Under the pieces are notes generated by a model. The model was not told the DNA's origin. It did no database searches and saw only the letters and a program-made list of their open reading frames with translations. Position numbers and translations under genes: made by a program. DNA of 64,000 nt, taken from positions 19,626 to 83,625 of the forward strand of contig CANQWA010000005.1 of NCBI GenBank assembly GCA_947627445.1, in the 5' to 3' direction. Below are positions 47,030 through 55,785 of this stretch, one piece after another (position 1 is the first letter of the stretch; every line of letters starts with the position of its first letter). The stretch is from an uncultured Ruminococcus sp. (lineage in GTDB: Bacteria > Bacillota > Clostridia > Oscillospirales > Ruminococcaceae).

Positions 47030-47073
47030 AAATCCGTTCTGAAATTCATTTGAAATTGTGAGAAAGGAAACAT

Positions 47074-47625
47074 ATGATGAAATTTTCCGCCAAAAATCTG
47101 TGGGTAAGGCTTTCACAGGGGCTGTTGTTTATCATGATCTGCGGTTGGATCGGCTGGGTCTATGAAACCATTTTTACCTCTATATTATGGGGGGACTTCT
47201 GCGGATTCTTCGCCCGGGGACTGCTGCATATTCCGGTATGCCCTATCTACGGCTTTTTTTCGCTTCTGCTCCTTGCAATTTTTCAAATTCCCTGGTTCAG
47301 AAAGCTGACCGGCTGGAAACGAATCCTGTCAGCCGCCGTGACTGGCATTATCGTCAGTACGCTTTGTGAGCTTTTGGCAAGCTATCTGATGGAGGCAATA
47401 CTGGGGGAATTTTTATGGAGCTATGAGGGATGGTTTCTGAACTTTCAGGGACGCATTTCTCTGCCCAGCAGTCTGCTGTTCGGCGGACTGACGCTGCTGC
47501 TGCTCACATGGGTTGTACCGCTGTTCCGGAAAATGACCCACCGTCTCCCAAAGGCTGTTACCGCTTTGCTGGGCACTCTCTGCGGCATTGTGATGGTGAC
47601 AGATCTGGCGATCACCCTGCTGTAA
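47074..47625 (+). CDS. CmpB-type putative ABC transporter permease (small membrane protein)
   Basis: 183 residues with about five membrane segments. Features of the ABC_trans_CmpB family: GWIGWVYETIFTSILWGDFCGFFARGLLHIPVCPIYGFFSLLLL at the N-terminus and GRISLPSSLLFGGLTLLLL later. The family name implies transport, but no ATPase is nearby and the function is unknown. ATG 47074 follows GAAAGGAAACAT. Confidence 0.78.
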   Translation: MMKFSAKNLWVRLSQGLLFIMICGWIGWVYETIFTSILWGDFCGFFARGLLHIPVCPIYGFFSLLLLAIFQIPWFRKLTGWKRILSAAVTGIIVSTLCELLASYLMEAILGEFLWSYEGWFLNFQGRISLPSSLLFGGLTLLLLTWVVPLFRKMTHRLPKAVTALLGTLCGIVMVTDLAITLL

Positions 47626-47667
47626 AAAAATTTTTCCCATTTTTCGGGAGGTTTTATCAAAACGCCC

Positions 47668-47696
47668 TTGCAAAACTTCCCGTTCTATGGTATGAT
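47668..47696 (+). promoter_or_regulatory. Promoter of the cellobiose phosphorylase gene
   Basis: TTGCAA, 17 bases, TATGAT, about 85 bases before ATG 47783. Confidence 0.65.
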
Positions 47697-47782
47697 AATA
47701 ATATATCAGCAGAAACCGGATTTTCCCCGGAAAAAGCTGCTGTATTGTCCTGAAAATTTGAATGCAAAGGAGCTTTCTGACT

Positions 47783-50182
47783 ATGCAGTACGGTTATTTT
47801 GACCTCAAAAACAAAGAATATGTCATTGACCATCCGGACACCCCTGCACCCTGGGTGAATTATCTGGGTTCCCCGGAATACGGTGCCATGATCTCCAACA
47901 ATGCTGCCGGTTACAGCTTTGTAAAATCCGGCGCAAACGGCAGAATCAGCCGCTATCGCTTTAACTCTATGATGGCACTTCCCGGCAGATACATCTATCT
48001 CCGGGACAATGACACGGCGGATTATTGGTCTGCTTCTTGGCAGCCGGTGGGAAAACCGCTGAATACTTATAAGAGTATATGCCGTCACGGCACAGCATAT
48101 ACTGTACTTTCTGCGGCGTATGCCGGTATCCGTTCCGATGTTACATATTATGTCCCCATTGGTGCAACTTATGAGGTATGGCGTGCAGTAATCACCAATG
48201 ACAGCACCAAACCCCGGAATCTGTCTGCTTTTGGTTTTGTCGAATTTACCAACGACAACAACTATGAACAGGATCAGGTCAATCTCCAGTATACTTTATT
48301 TATTACACGCACCAGCTTTGAAGAAAATAAAATTCTCCAGCACATCAATGAAAACAGCGGCAAGGATGAGACCGGTTCTAATCATCAGGAGCGTTTCTTC
48401 GGTATGGTAGGCGCACCGATCACCGGTTATAACGGCAATCTGGACAGCTTTATCGGTCCGTACCGCACCTATTCCAATCCCATTGCCGTCGAACGGGGCA
48501 AATGTAACGGTGAGATGAACTACAACTCCAATTCCTGCGGCGCACTCCAGAGCGAAATCGTACTCCAGCCAGGCGAGTCCAAGGAGCTGATTTATATTCT
48601 GGGTCAGAAGAACAATGCCGAGGCAAATGCCATCCTTTCTGCATACGAAAAAGCCGGCAAGGTAGACGAAGAGATCGCTGCGCTGAAATCCTTTTGGCAC
48701 GGCAAGCTGGACAACTTTCAGGTCGATACACCTTCGGAATCCTTTAACAACATGATCAATGTCTGGAACGCTTACCAGTGCTTTATCACCTTTATCTGGT
48801 CACGTGCCGCTTCCTTTGTATACTGCGGTCTGCGTAACGGCTACGGCTATCGGGATACCGTTCAAGATATTCAGGGAATTATCCATCTGGATCCCGACCT
48901 TGCCGCAGATAAGATCCGCTTTATGCTGTCTGCACAGGTAGACAACGGCGGCGGTCTGCCTTTGGTAAAATTTGATCACAATGCCGGTCATGAGAATACA
49001 CCGGACGATCCGGAATACGTGAAGGAAACCGGACACCCGTCCTACCGTGCCGACGATGCCCTGTGGCTGTTTCCCACCATCCGCAAGTATGTAGGCGAAT
49101 CCGGTAATAAAGCATTCTATGATGAAGTCATCGTTTATGCCAACGGCGGTGAGGATACCGTTTATGATCATCTAAAGCGTGCCATCCGCTTCTCGATGGA
49201 GCGTCTGGGCGATCACAATATGCCTGCCGGTCTACACGCAGACTGGAATGACTGTCTTCGACTCGGCAAAAAGGGAGAATCCACTTTTGTGGCATTTCAG
49301 CTGTATTATGCCATGTCCATGATGCGTGAGTTGGCAGCAGAGCGCAGTGACAGCGACTACATTTCTTATCTGGATCGCACGCAAAAGGCGCTGAGTGACG
49401 CCCTGGAGCAATGCTGGGATGAAGATCGCTTTATCCGCGGCATCCGTGAGGACGGCGTTGTGGTAGGTGCGAAAAAAGATCCCGAAGCTTCCATGTGGCT
49501 GAATCCCCAGAGCTGGAGTATCATTTCTGGCTTTGCTTCCCAGCAGCAGGGCGTCCAGGCTATGCAGTCTGTGGCTGACATTCTGGATACACCTTATGGT
49601 GCAAAACTGTTGGATCCGCCTTATGTGGACAACTATTTCGATGGTGCACTGATGCATATTTTCAATCCAGACACCAAGGAAAACGGCGGTATTTTCTCAC
49701 AGTCCCAAGGCTGGCTGATCCTGGCAGAGAGTCTCCTGGGTCACGGCAACGCTGCATTCCGCTATTTTGAAGAAAGCTCACCAGCCACTATGAACGACAA
49801 GGCAGAACAGCGTGTGCTGGAGCCCTATGTCCACGGACAGTTCACGGAGTCCACCGCTTCTCCTTATGCAGGACGTTCTCACGTACACTGGCTGACCGGT
49901 ACGGCTTCTACTGTCATGGTTGGCTGTGTCGAGGGCATTTGCGGCATGCGTCCGGATGCAGATGGTCTGCATATTTCCCCCTCTGTTCCGGCAGCGTGGG
50001 ATGGCTTTACCATGAAAAAGAACTTCCGGAGCAAACATCTCTTGATTACGGTAAAAAATCCGGGTCACGTACAGAGCGGTGTGGTTTCTCTGACATTGAA
50101 CGGCAAAAAACTGGAAGGCGACTACGTTCCGGCTTCTGCTCTGGCTGACGAGAACACCATAGAAGTTGTTCTGGGGGGGTAA
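47783..50182 (+). CDS. cbpA: Cellobiose phosphorylase (GH94)
   Basis: Cytoplasmic phosphorolysis of cellobiose to glucose-1-phosphate and glucose, saving one ATP per disaccharide. 799 residues, full GH94 length. The N-terminal beta-sandwich has YFDLKNKEYVIDHPDTPAPW and SNNAAGYSFVKSGANGRI, characteristic of cellobiose phosphorylases. The barrel carries the general acid in GLHADWNDCLRLG, with RNGYGYRDTVQDIQG upstream. The product is close to the Ruminococcus albus type as I remember it. ATG 47783 (MQYGYFDLK) follows AAAGGAG; the track's ATG 47762 precedes that site. No signal peptide. A half-dockerin peptide gene follows by 4 bases. Confidence 0.95.
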   Translation: MQYGYFDLKNKEYVIDHPDTPAPWVNYLGSPEYGAMISNNAAGYSFVKSGANGRISRYRFNSMMALPGRYIYLRDNDTADYWSASWQPVGKPLNTYKSICRHGTAYTVLSAAYAGIRSDVTYYVPIGATYEVWRAVITNDSTKPRNLSAFGFVEFTNDNNYEQDQVNLQYTLFITRTSFEENKILQHINENSGKDETGSNHQERFFGMVGAPITGYNGNLDSFIGPYRTYSNPIAVERGKCNGEMNYNSNSCGALQSEIVLQPGESKELIYILGQKNNAEANAILSAYEKAGKVDEEIAALKSFWHGKLDNFQVDTPSESFNNMINVWNAYQCFITFIWSRAASFVYCGLRNGYGYRDTVQDIQGIIHLDPDLAADKIRFMLSAQVDNGGGLPLVKFDHNAGHENTPDDPEYVKETGHPSYRADDALWLFPTIRKYVGESGNKAFYDEVIVYANGGEDTVYDHLKRAIRFSMERLGDHNMPAGLHADWNDCLRLGKKGESTFVAFQLYYAMSMMRELAAERSDSDYISYLDRTQKALSDALEQCWDEDRFIRGIREDGVVVGAKKDPEASMWLNPQSWSIISGFASQQQGVQAMQSVADILDTPYGAKLLDPPYVDNYFDGALMHIFNPDTKENGGIFSQSQGWLILAESLLGHGNAAFRYFEESSPATMNDKAEQRVLEPYVHGQFTESTASPYAGRSHVHWLTGTASTVMVGCVEGICGMRPDADGLHISPSVPAAWDGFTMKKNFRSKHLLITVKNPGHVQSGVVSLTLNGKKLEGDYVPASALADENTIEVVLGG

Positions 50183-50186
50183 TTCT

Positions 50187-50348
50187 ATGATCATCCGGAA
50201 ACGTTTCCTGCCTTTCCTGCTTTCCGGTACGATGATCTTCGGCGCAGCAAAGCTAAGCGGTCAGTCTGTCATCCATGCGGATTGTGATGCCGATGGTGTC
50301 ATTGATGCCAGAGATGTGCTGTATCTGTTATCTCAGGTGAACCAATAA
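50187..50348 (+). CDS. 53-aa secreted peptide with a single dockerin repeat
   Basis: ATG 50187 (MIIRKRFLPF) follows GGGGGGT, 4 bases past the cbpA stop. Residues 1-33 form a signal peptide (KRFLPFLLSGTMIFGAAKL). The mature part is only about 20 residues and reads DCDADGVIDARDVLYLLSQ, one calcium-binding half of a type I dockerin. A normal dockerin has two such repeats. It may be a functional mini-dockerin, a decoy for cohesins, or the scar of a larger deleted protein. The frame in the track begins upstream inside cbpA. Confidence 0.6.
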   Translation: MIIRKRFLPFLLSGTMIFGAAKLSGQSVIHADCDADGVIDARDVLYLLSQVNQ

Positions 50349-50532
50349 AACCAGAATCCATTTTTACAGACGCAGACTGCCAGATAGCTTTTGCTGTTTT
50401 ATGGGGTTGAAAGCATCTCGTCAATTCCCGTACTACCACATGCTCCGTACAATATTGCCATAAAAAATCTCTTTTTTTCTTTTCCTCAACAGTGTTCGAC
50501 ATCATTCGACAAATCCATATGCTATACTATAT

Positions 50533-50640
50533 ATGGCAGCTGATTCAGCTGACTATTCTATTTCTTTTTTTGTTCTACAGCACCTCACTCTTCAGCTGGT
50601 TCTCAAGCAGGCTGATGGAATGAGGTGTTTTTTCTTCCTT
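50533..50640 (+). ncRNA. Possible small RNA or long-leader terminator
   Basis: A strong hairpin, CACCTCA...TCAGC / GCTGA...TGAGGTG (50581-50627), is followed by TTTTTTCTTCC. It lies 230 bases past the last ORF, and a possible promoter (TTCGAC, 17 bases, TATATA) ends near 50532. A transcript of about 105 bases would result. It could instead end the cbpA transcript. I recognise no RNA family. Confidence 0.35.
50581..50638 (+). terminator. Rho-independent terminator
   Basis: Outer stem CACCTCA / TGAGGTG, inner stem TCAGC / GCTGA, then TTTTTT. Confidence 0.75.
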
Positions 50641-50698
50641 GTTTTGCCATATATCCAAATGAACAAGATTCAACACAAAATCTCGTGTAAATCACATA

Positions 50699-50727
50699 TT
50701 GCATTCTGGGCAGTGAAAAGATATAAT
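50699..50727 (+). promoter_or_regulatory. Promoter of the GH25 lipoprotein gene
   Basis: TTGCAT, 17 bases, TATAAT, 37 bases before ATG 50765. Confidence 0.75.
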
Positions 50728-50764
50728 AGGAGAAATGATAGGAATACGACAGAAAGGTATAGAT

Positions 50765-52045
50765 ATGAAAACAAAACATGTTTTGCTCTATATGACGGTT
50801 CTGTGTCTGCTGACCGGCTGCGGAAGCCGGAGGATTTCCGACATGTCAAACAGCAGCATCGGAACCACTTTGCCGACATCATCAACGGATGCTGCCACCC
50901 CTGTTACAACCACCAGTGCTGCCGCCCAAAAGGCACCTGAGGATCTTGTGATGGAATGCCTGAAATCTACCGAGGTTTACGAAGAGATCGCCCTCTCTGA
51001 TTTTATTACCGAAACCAATGCGGAACTCATCGACGGCTCGGTTTTCCTGGACACCACCGAAACAGGTACACATAAGGTGAATGTTCCCTGCTTGTATCAA
51101 GGGCAAGTATACACGAAAACGCTCCGATACACCGTAGAAGATACCACGCCGCCGATCATTCTCAGCGGCGGCTGGTCTGCAAATCATCTATGCGGAACAA
51201 CATTTGATCTGGGCGACTATGTGGGGTTTGCAGACAACTATGATAAAACGCCGACACTCACCTATTCGGGTGAAATCGATCCGGATTCTGTTGGCACTTA
51301 CCCGATCACGGCTACCATACAAGACAGCTCTGGAAATTCGGAATCGTGGGAGCTGACGGTAAATGTCGTAAATGAACTGCCTCCATACGAGGACAACAAT
51401 CCCCGTGTGGATTTCAGCGATTTTATCGCCCAATATGACAACGGAAACGTCCGCTTTGGCATAGATGTTTCTGCATGGCAGGCAGATATCGACTTTGATG
51501 CAGTCCGTGATGCCGGCTGCAGCTTTGTGATCATCCGCATCGGCACTTACTATGATGCAATCAAAATGGATGATTATTTCCGTATCAATCTGGAACATGC
51601 GGCGGCGGCAGGACTTGATGTTGGAATTTATTATTACACCACAGACAGAAGCGTTGACGGCATAAAAGAACATGCCAGATGGATTACCGATCAACTGGAC
51701 GGTCAGGAACTGGACTTTCCCATTGTCTTTGACTGGGAGGATTTCAGCAGCTTCCAGGAATACGGCATGAGCATCCGTGATCTCAATGACCTCTATGAGG
51801 TATTTGCGGACGAAATGGAAAGTTATGGCTATTCCGCCATGCTTTACAGCAGCAAGAATTTTCTCAACAATTTCTGGAGTGAAAAAACAAAGGCATCTCA
51901 TCCTGTCTGGCTTGCCCACTACACGGATGAGACGGATTATGCCGGCAATTTTTCCATCTGGCAGGCGAGCGCTTATGGACGCATTCCTGGTATTGCCGGC
52001 GATGTAGATATGGATATTCAGTATCTGGATATGCCAATGGATTGA
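50765..52045 (+). CDS. Lipoprotein with GH25 muramidase domain
   Basis: Predicted surface-anchored N-acetylmuramidase. The start ATG 50765 (MKTKHVLLYM) gives a lipobox LLTGC with the lipidated cysteine near residue 19. A Ser/Thr linker follows, then an Ig-like segment (about 125-215; EDTTPPIILSGGW and TVNVVNELPP) resembling DUF5011/cadherin-like domains. The GH25 domain occupies about 230-425, with catalytic aspartate in FGIDVSAWQ, the acidic DWEDF pair, and the closing IWQASAYGRIPG...DMDIQY. 426 residues. It probably remodels the organism's own cell wall. Monocistronic, with promoter and terminator visible. Confidence 0.92.
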   Translation: MKTKHVLLYMTVLCLLTGCGSRRISDMSNSSIGTTLPTSSTDAATPVTTTSAAAQKAPEDLVMECLKSTEVYEEIALSDFITETNAELIDGSVFLDTTETGTHKVNVPCLYQGQVYTKTLRYTVEDTTPPIILSGGWSANHLCGTTFDLGDYVGFADNYDKTPTLTYSGEIDPDSVGTYPITATIQDSSGNSESWELTVNVVNELPPYEDNNPRVDFSDFIAQYDNGNVRFGIDVSAWQADIDFDAVRDAGCSFVIIRIGTYYDAIKMDDYFRINLEHAAAAGLDVGIYYYTTDRSVDGIKEHARWITDQLDGQELDFPIVFDWEDFSSFQEYGMSIRDLNDLYEVFADEMESYGYSAMLYSSKNFLNNFWSEKTKASHPVWLAHYTDETDYAGNFSIWQASAYGRIPGIAGDVDMDIQYLDMPMD

Positions 52046-52060
52046 TTCGAGTGAAAATAA

Positions 52061-52100
52061 AAAATCTCCTACAGCAAACCGCTGCAGGAGATTTTCGTTT
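52061..52100 (+). terminator. Terminator between the GH25 gene and SASP
   Basis: Stem AAAATCTCCT(A)CAGC / GCTG(C)AGGAGATTTT, then CGTTTT. It can act in both directions. Confidence 0.85.
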
Positions 52101-52173
52101 TACCCGGCTATACCGATTCAGAGAAATGCCTCTGCCGAATAGCCGGTTTTAGGGAGGGAAACTTGTTCTTTGC

Positions 52174-52353
52174 TTACTGCATCTTGTAGGCGTCGATCAT
52201 CTTCTTGACCATCTGACCGCCAATAGAACCTGCCTCACGAGAAGTCAGGTCACCGTTGTAACCCTGCTTCAGAGTTACACCGACCTCACTGGCAGACTCC
52301 ATCTTAAAACGTTCCATTGCTTCTTTACCCTTCTGCGTAAATTCACCCTTCAT
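52174..52353 (-). CDS. Alpha/beta-type small acid-soluble spore protein
   Basis: 59 residues, just below the track's cut-off. SASPs coat and protect DNA in dormant spores. The C-terminal half has the diagnostic block NGDLTSREAGSIGGQMVKKM, matching the SASP pattern (D-TSR-NGSVGG), preceded by SEVGVTLKQGY. ATG 52353 follows AAAAGGAGAATGAGCC. A forespore-type promoter may lie at 52493-52521. With SpoVD- and SpoVB-like genes this supports a spore-forming lineage, but not sporulation itself. Confidence 0.9.
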   Translation of the reverse strand: MKGEFTQKGKEAMERFKMESASEVGVTLKQGYNGDLTSREAGSIGGQMVKKMIDAYKMQ

Positions 52354-52359
52354 GGCTCA

Positions 52360-52734
52360 TTCTCCTTTTCTTTTTTTAAGAATCTGTCTTCGCAAGAACA
52401 TGCGCACGCATTTCTTGTCAGGACAGGTTCTGATCTGCTGCGGCGTATCGAAACCATTGCTTCAAACTGTTTTCTTTCCTGCGCCGCAATAGTATTATAT
52501 CGCAAAACAAAATAACTATCACAGGTACTTTTTTTCTGTTTTCATACAAGGCTTTGCCGAAAAAGGAAAATGCTGCCTTTGGAACGTATGTGTGCCTTGA
52601 ATCAATGGAAGATAATGGGCGAATTCCTTATTTCCGGTGTGCTGCATGTCAGTGACATGGACAAGACCGATGGCTGCTGCTTTGGCTGACGCAATCGAAT
52701 GAGGGAAATAGGAACAAAATCATTTAGGCTAACC
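52360..52734. other. Gene-free stretch upstream of SASP
   Basis: Apart from the possible SASP promoter I see only a 39-codon plus-strand frame (about 52571-52690) with no domain and ordinary composition, which I do not call. Confidence 0.4.
52493..52521 (-). promoter_or_regulatory. Possible forespore promoter for SASP
   Basis: Minus strand TGATA, 17 bases, TATAATA. This is loosely like SigG/SigF sites, but also near a vegetative -10. Confidence 0.3.
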
Positions 52735-53067
52735 CGCACAAAGATGGTGCATCAGATGCGCCGTCAGATTTTTCGTTAAATCAGAACTTGTTCTCATCGG
52801 ATATTGCACCTGTCTTTTCGGCAAATTTTGCCGATTGCTGCGTGGAAAAAGCTCACCATACGGCAGGTTGCTTTCGCTTTTTTGCCTTGCCCTCGTCATA
52901 ATGTTGCTCGAAAATCCATGCACAAATCCGATGAGAACAAGTTCTAAAACCAAAAGCGGAGGGAATACTTGGTGTATTCACGAGCATTTTGGTGAAATAT
53001 GACGGAAAACAGACAACGCAGATGACGTGCAAAGCCCATAGGCGCTCTTTGTGCGGGTTTGCCTTTA
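52735..53067. mobile_element. MITE-like repeat family A, 333-bp copy carrying a nested insertion
   Basis: Ends TAGGCTAACCCGCACAAAG and CTTTGTGCGGGTTTGCCTTTA match the other family A copies. The first ~50 bases are nearly identical to the left part of 46807-46984 and the last ~90 match its right part. The extra length is a nested family B element (52783-52945). The final TA is part of the TAA stop codon of the GH43-dockerin gene (53065-53067). Confidence 0.82.
52783..52945. mobile_element. Repeat family B, 163-bp element with perfect 20-bp inverted ends
   Basis: Left end AGAACTTGTTCTCATCGGAT and right end ATCCGATGAGAACAAGTTCT are perfect reverse complements. It interrupts the family A element. 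Partial ends recur at about 31427-31441, 42927-42936 and 55910-55925. No coding sequence inside is convincing. Confidence 0.75.
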
Positions 53068-55764
53068 TTGAAGTAATTCTCGTTTCATCAGGCACAAATC
53101 AAATACATTGAGTCTGCCATCCTGGCGTAAATCTCCTGCTTCCCAGTTATCCAAATGAACATCCGGTACTGCCAGCAACCATTTCTGAAGCAATACAGCA
53201 TCTGCTATATCCAGCTTTCCGTCAGCGTTTACATCGCCACGTATTTCTGTATCTTTGGAGGCAGGCTCTATCACGAACTTCTGTCCTGTGCCGCCCCAGT
53301 ATTCCCACTGACATAGATTTGCCCCGTCATCCGTGCTAATATTATAGACATCAACGCACCGTTTTCCACCAGATGACAAAGTCAGTATGGAATACGAACC
53401 GTCCTTATTTGCGATCAAACTGAATTTTTGTGAGTCATCGCCTGAATAATCCAAAAACGCAACGTTTGCGCCGTCTTCAGAAGCATGATTTTCCACCGTA
53501 AGAGCCTTTCCGTCCACGGTGGTTATGGTATAATTGCCATCGTCAAGACGGGTGAATGTGAGGCTCTGGAATTCGCCCTGAACTGCATTGCCGGCGTTTT
53601 CAGTGACAAATAAGCCGCTGTTGACATTTCTTACGGTATAGTTGCTGCTGTTCACCTGCGGATAAACCGGCTGTATGCTCCAGAGCTGACAATCACCGCC
53701 CCAATATTCCCATTGATCAATATTTGCGCCGGATTCTGTTGACATTTCAAACACATCAAGCCCCGATTGATCATCAGAGCATTTGGATACAATTCCATAA
53801 CGGCTACCGTCACGGATCAGTTTCCACAGTTGATTATCACTGCCTGTAAACGTCTGCAATTCCACATTCAGACCATTCGTTCCGCTGTTTTCGGAAACCG
53901 AAACGCACTTGCTCTCATCTACCATGGAGACAATGCGGCAGTAACCGTCATCTTCGGCAATGATTCGCCATTCCTGCGGACTTCCGCCAAGTTTGCTCCA
54001 CTGCTGAATATTTGTCCCGTCGGCAGGATTTCCGTTTTCGAGGTCGAGCAGCATATTGCTGCCAATATTTCTGATTGTATAGGAAACGCCGCTGAACAGT
54101 TCCGTATCGCCGATCTTAACCGATGAGCCGTACCCTTGTGCAGAATCTGCATGGTAAACAAGCTGGCTGTTTTTTTGGATAAGATCGACCGTATCTTCTG
54201 CGGCATCATACGCCGTTTTTTTGCTGCCCCAGATGCAGGTATTATTGCCGGTTGCAGTGAAAGTCATGCGCTGTGTCATTTCTGCGGATTCGTCTGCCTG
54301 TACAAGAAATGCGCCCTTATATGTCACGCCGCCAATGGATACGCTCATATACGGCGTTCCGTTCTGCATTTGCCATGTACCCGATATATCCCCCGATATT
54401 GTGCCGTCTGCATGCAGTTTGATATTTTTAGGCTTCTCAACATCTGCGCTTTTTTCATTTTCAAATTTCTGATTCAGCGTATGGAAAATAAACTCATAAT
54501 CCCCGATAACCGCTGTTTCGCTGTGACCGTATGCGGAAAGGGTTTCTCCGGCGTATTCATAAGGAGCAGCTGTAATCCAGCCATCCTCATTCATAATAAG
54601 TTGATGTACACGAACCTCATGGAATCCATATGGATCGTCAAATTTTGTATGATAGATAACATACAGTTTACCGTCGTCATCCATCAGTGCAGAATTATGT
54701 CCCTGTGCCTTGAACGGACGGTCGTTGCAATTCCACTGATAGTTGCTCATCAGCCGTTCTCCGATTGTACCGCCAATATTGTCACCGCCTCTGGGATAAA
54801 TCGCACTGTTTCCGTTCTGATCCACAAACGGACCTGTCGGCGATTCGCTGCGGAAAATCCGCATATTGTATCCGCCGTTGGAATTGAAATATCCATATGA
54901 CAGGAAGAGATAATAATACCCCTTGCCGCTGTCTGGAGACTTCATGTATCGGATATACGGTCCCTCTCCGGATACATAATTTCCGCCGGCGATTTTTTTA
55001 CCCATGTATGCGTCGGATTCATTCGCTTTTGTCTCATACTGCACATGGTAGTCACGCAGTCCTGTATTCTCGTCCAGTTCCAACATATAGATTCCACCGA
55101 ACCATGAGCCGTAGACCATATGCAGATTGCCGCTTTCATCATAAAATACCGCAGGATCTATGGCATTCGTTCCATAAGCCGCATTCCATGAGCCGTTTGA
55201 AAGATATCTGCTGATATCGGGATTATTTCCGAGGACTTTAGGTACGTCGGTCTGGTTGACATGATTCACGGAATTATTGGTAAATCCGGAATATACAATA
55301 GAACCCTGATACGTGTAAGGACCGTCTATCTGATCAGAGGTGCAAAGGACTATGGAAGAATTCCAGACCTGACCGTTTATAGAGAGATACATGCAATATT
55401 TTTTCATTGACGGATTATAGATAATATCAGGTGCCCACATATTTCCAGCCAGATCGTAACCGCTCGTAGTATTTGACCATTTTTCCGGAATGGCGAGATC
55501 GGTATAGATATTTGGAAAAAATGTGGTGTTAGTAGAGCCAAGATTGGAATTAGCCGCAGCTGTCCAGTTTTCAAGGTCATTGGAACGTGCTGCCCCAAGA
55601 TGCGAACCAATGATGTAATAGCTGCCGTCTTCCAGCTTTACAATAGACGGATCATGCACCGATGCTCTGGTAAAGTTTGCTGCGTCTGCCGTGATGACAG
55701 CGGCAGTATTTGCGAGAAGCAAACAGCTCGCCGTCAGTGTCGAAATGCATTTTTTCCATTTCAT
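53065..55764 (-). CDS. GH43 endo-arabinanase with ricin-type lectin modules and dockerin
   Basis: Secreted, predicted cellulosomal endo-1,5-alpha-L-arabinanase. 899 residues. Signal peptide 1-28 (ending TADA). The five-bladed GH43 domain (about 30-410) shows all three acidic residues: HDPSIVK (base), AIDPAVFYD and SGEGPYIR (acid). The GH43 C-terminal domain known from Bacillus Abn2-like enzymes follows (about 430-530). Two ricin/CBM13-like trefoils (about 545-690 and 695-830) have repeated QxW-type motifs (NIQQWSKLGG, NIDQWEYWGG, NLCQWEYWGG). A type I dockerin closes the protein (GDVNADGKLDIADAVLLQKW, then GDLRQDGRLNVFDL). ATG 55764 follows GGAGGAATTACA. The stop codon adjoins a family A repeat. 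Confidence 0.93.
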   Translation of the reverse strand: MKWKKCISTLTASCLLLANTAAVITADAANFTRASVHDPSIVKLEDGSYYIIGSHLGAARSNDLENWTAAANSNLGSTNTTFFPNIYTDLAIPEKWSNTTSGYDLAGNMWAPDIIYNPSMKKYCMYLSINGQVWNSSIVLCTSDQIDGPYTYQGSIVYSGFTNNSVNHVNQTDVPKVLGNNPDISRYLSNGSWNAAYGTNAIDPAVFYDESGNLHMVYGSWFGGIYMLELDENTGLRDYHVQYETKANESDAYMGKKIAGGNYVSGEGPYIRYMKSPDSGKGYYYLFLSYGYFNSNGGYNMRIFRSESPTGPFVDQNGNSAIYPRGGDNIGGTIGERLMSNYQWNCNDRPFKAQGHNSALMDDDGKLYVIYHTKFDDPYGFHEVRVHQLIMNEDGWITAAPYEYAGETLSAYGHSETAVIGDYEFIFHTLNQKFENEKSADVEKPKNIKLHADGTISGDISGTWQMQNGTPYMSVSIGGVTYKGAFLVQADESAEMTQRMTFTATGNNTCIWGSKKTAYDAAEDTVDLIQKNSQLVYHADSAQGYGSSVKIGDTELFSGVSYTIRNIGSNMLLDLENGNPADGTNIQQWSKLGGSPQEWRIIAEDDGYCRIVSMVDESKCVSVSENSGTNGLNVELQTFTGSDNQLWKLIRDGSRYGIVSKCSDDQSGLDVFEMSTESGANIDQWEYWGGDCQLWSIQPVYPQVNSSNYTVRNVNSGLFVTENAGNAVQGEFQSLTFTRLDDGNYTITTVDGKALTVENHASEDGANVAFLDYSGDDSQKFSLIANKDGSYSILTLSSGGKRCVDVYNISTDDGANLCQWEYWGGTGQKFVIEPASKDTEIRGDVNADGKLDIADAVLLQKWLLAVPDVHLDNWEAGDLRQDGRLNVFDLCLMKRELLQ

Positions 55765-55785
55765 TGTAATTCCTCCATCATGCAT

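Noticed and set aside
46798-47073. 91-codon minus-strand ORF, and a similar one at 52853-53095, sharing a KERL.ALHVIC stretch
   Set aside because: The shared peptide text comes from translating the right end of the family A repeats. The rest does not match and there is no start site.
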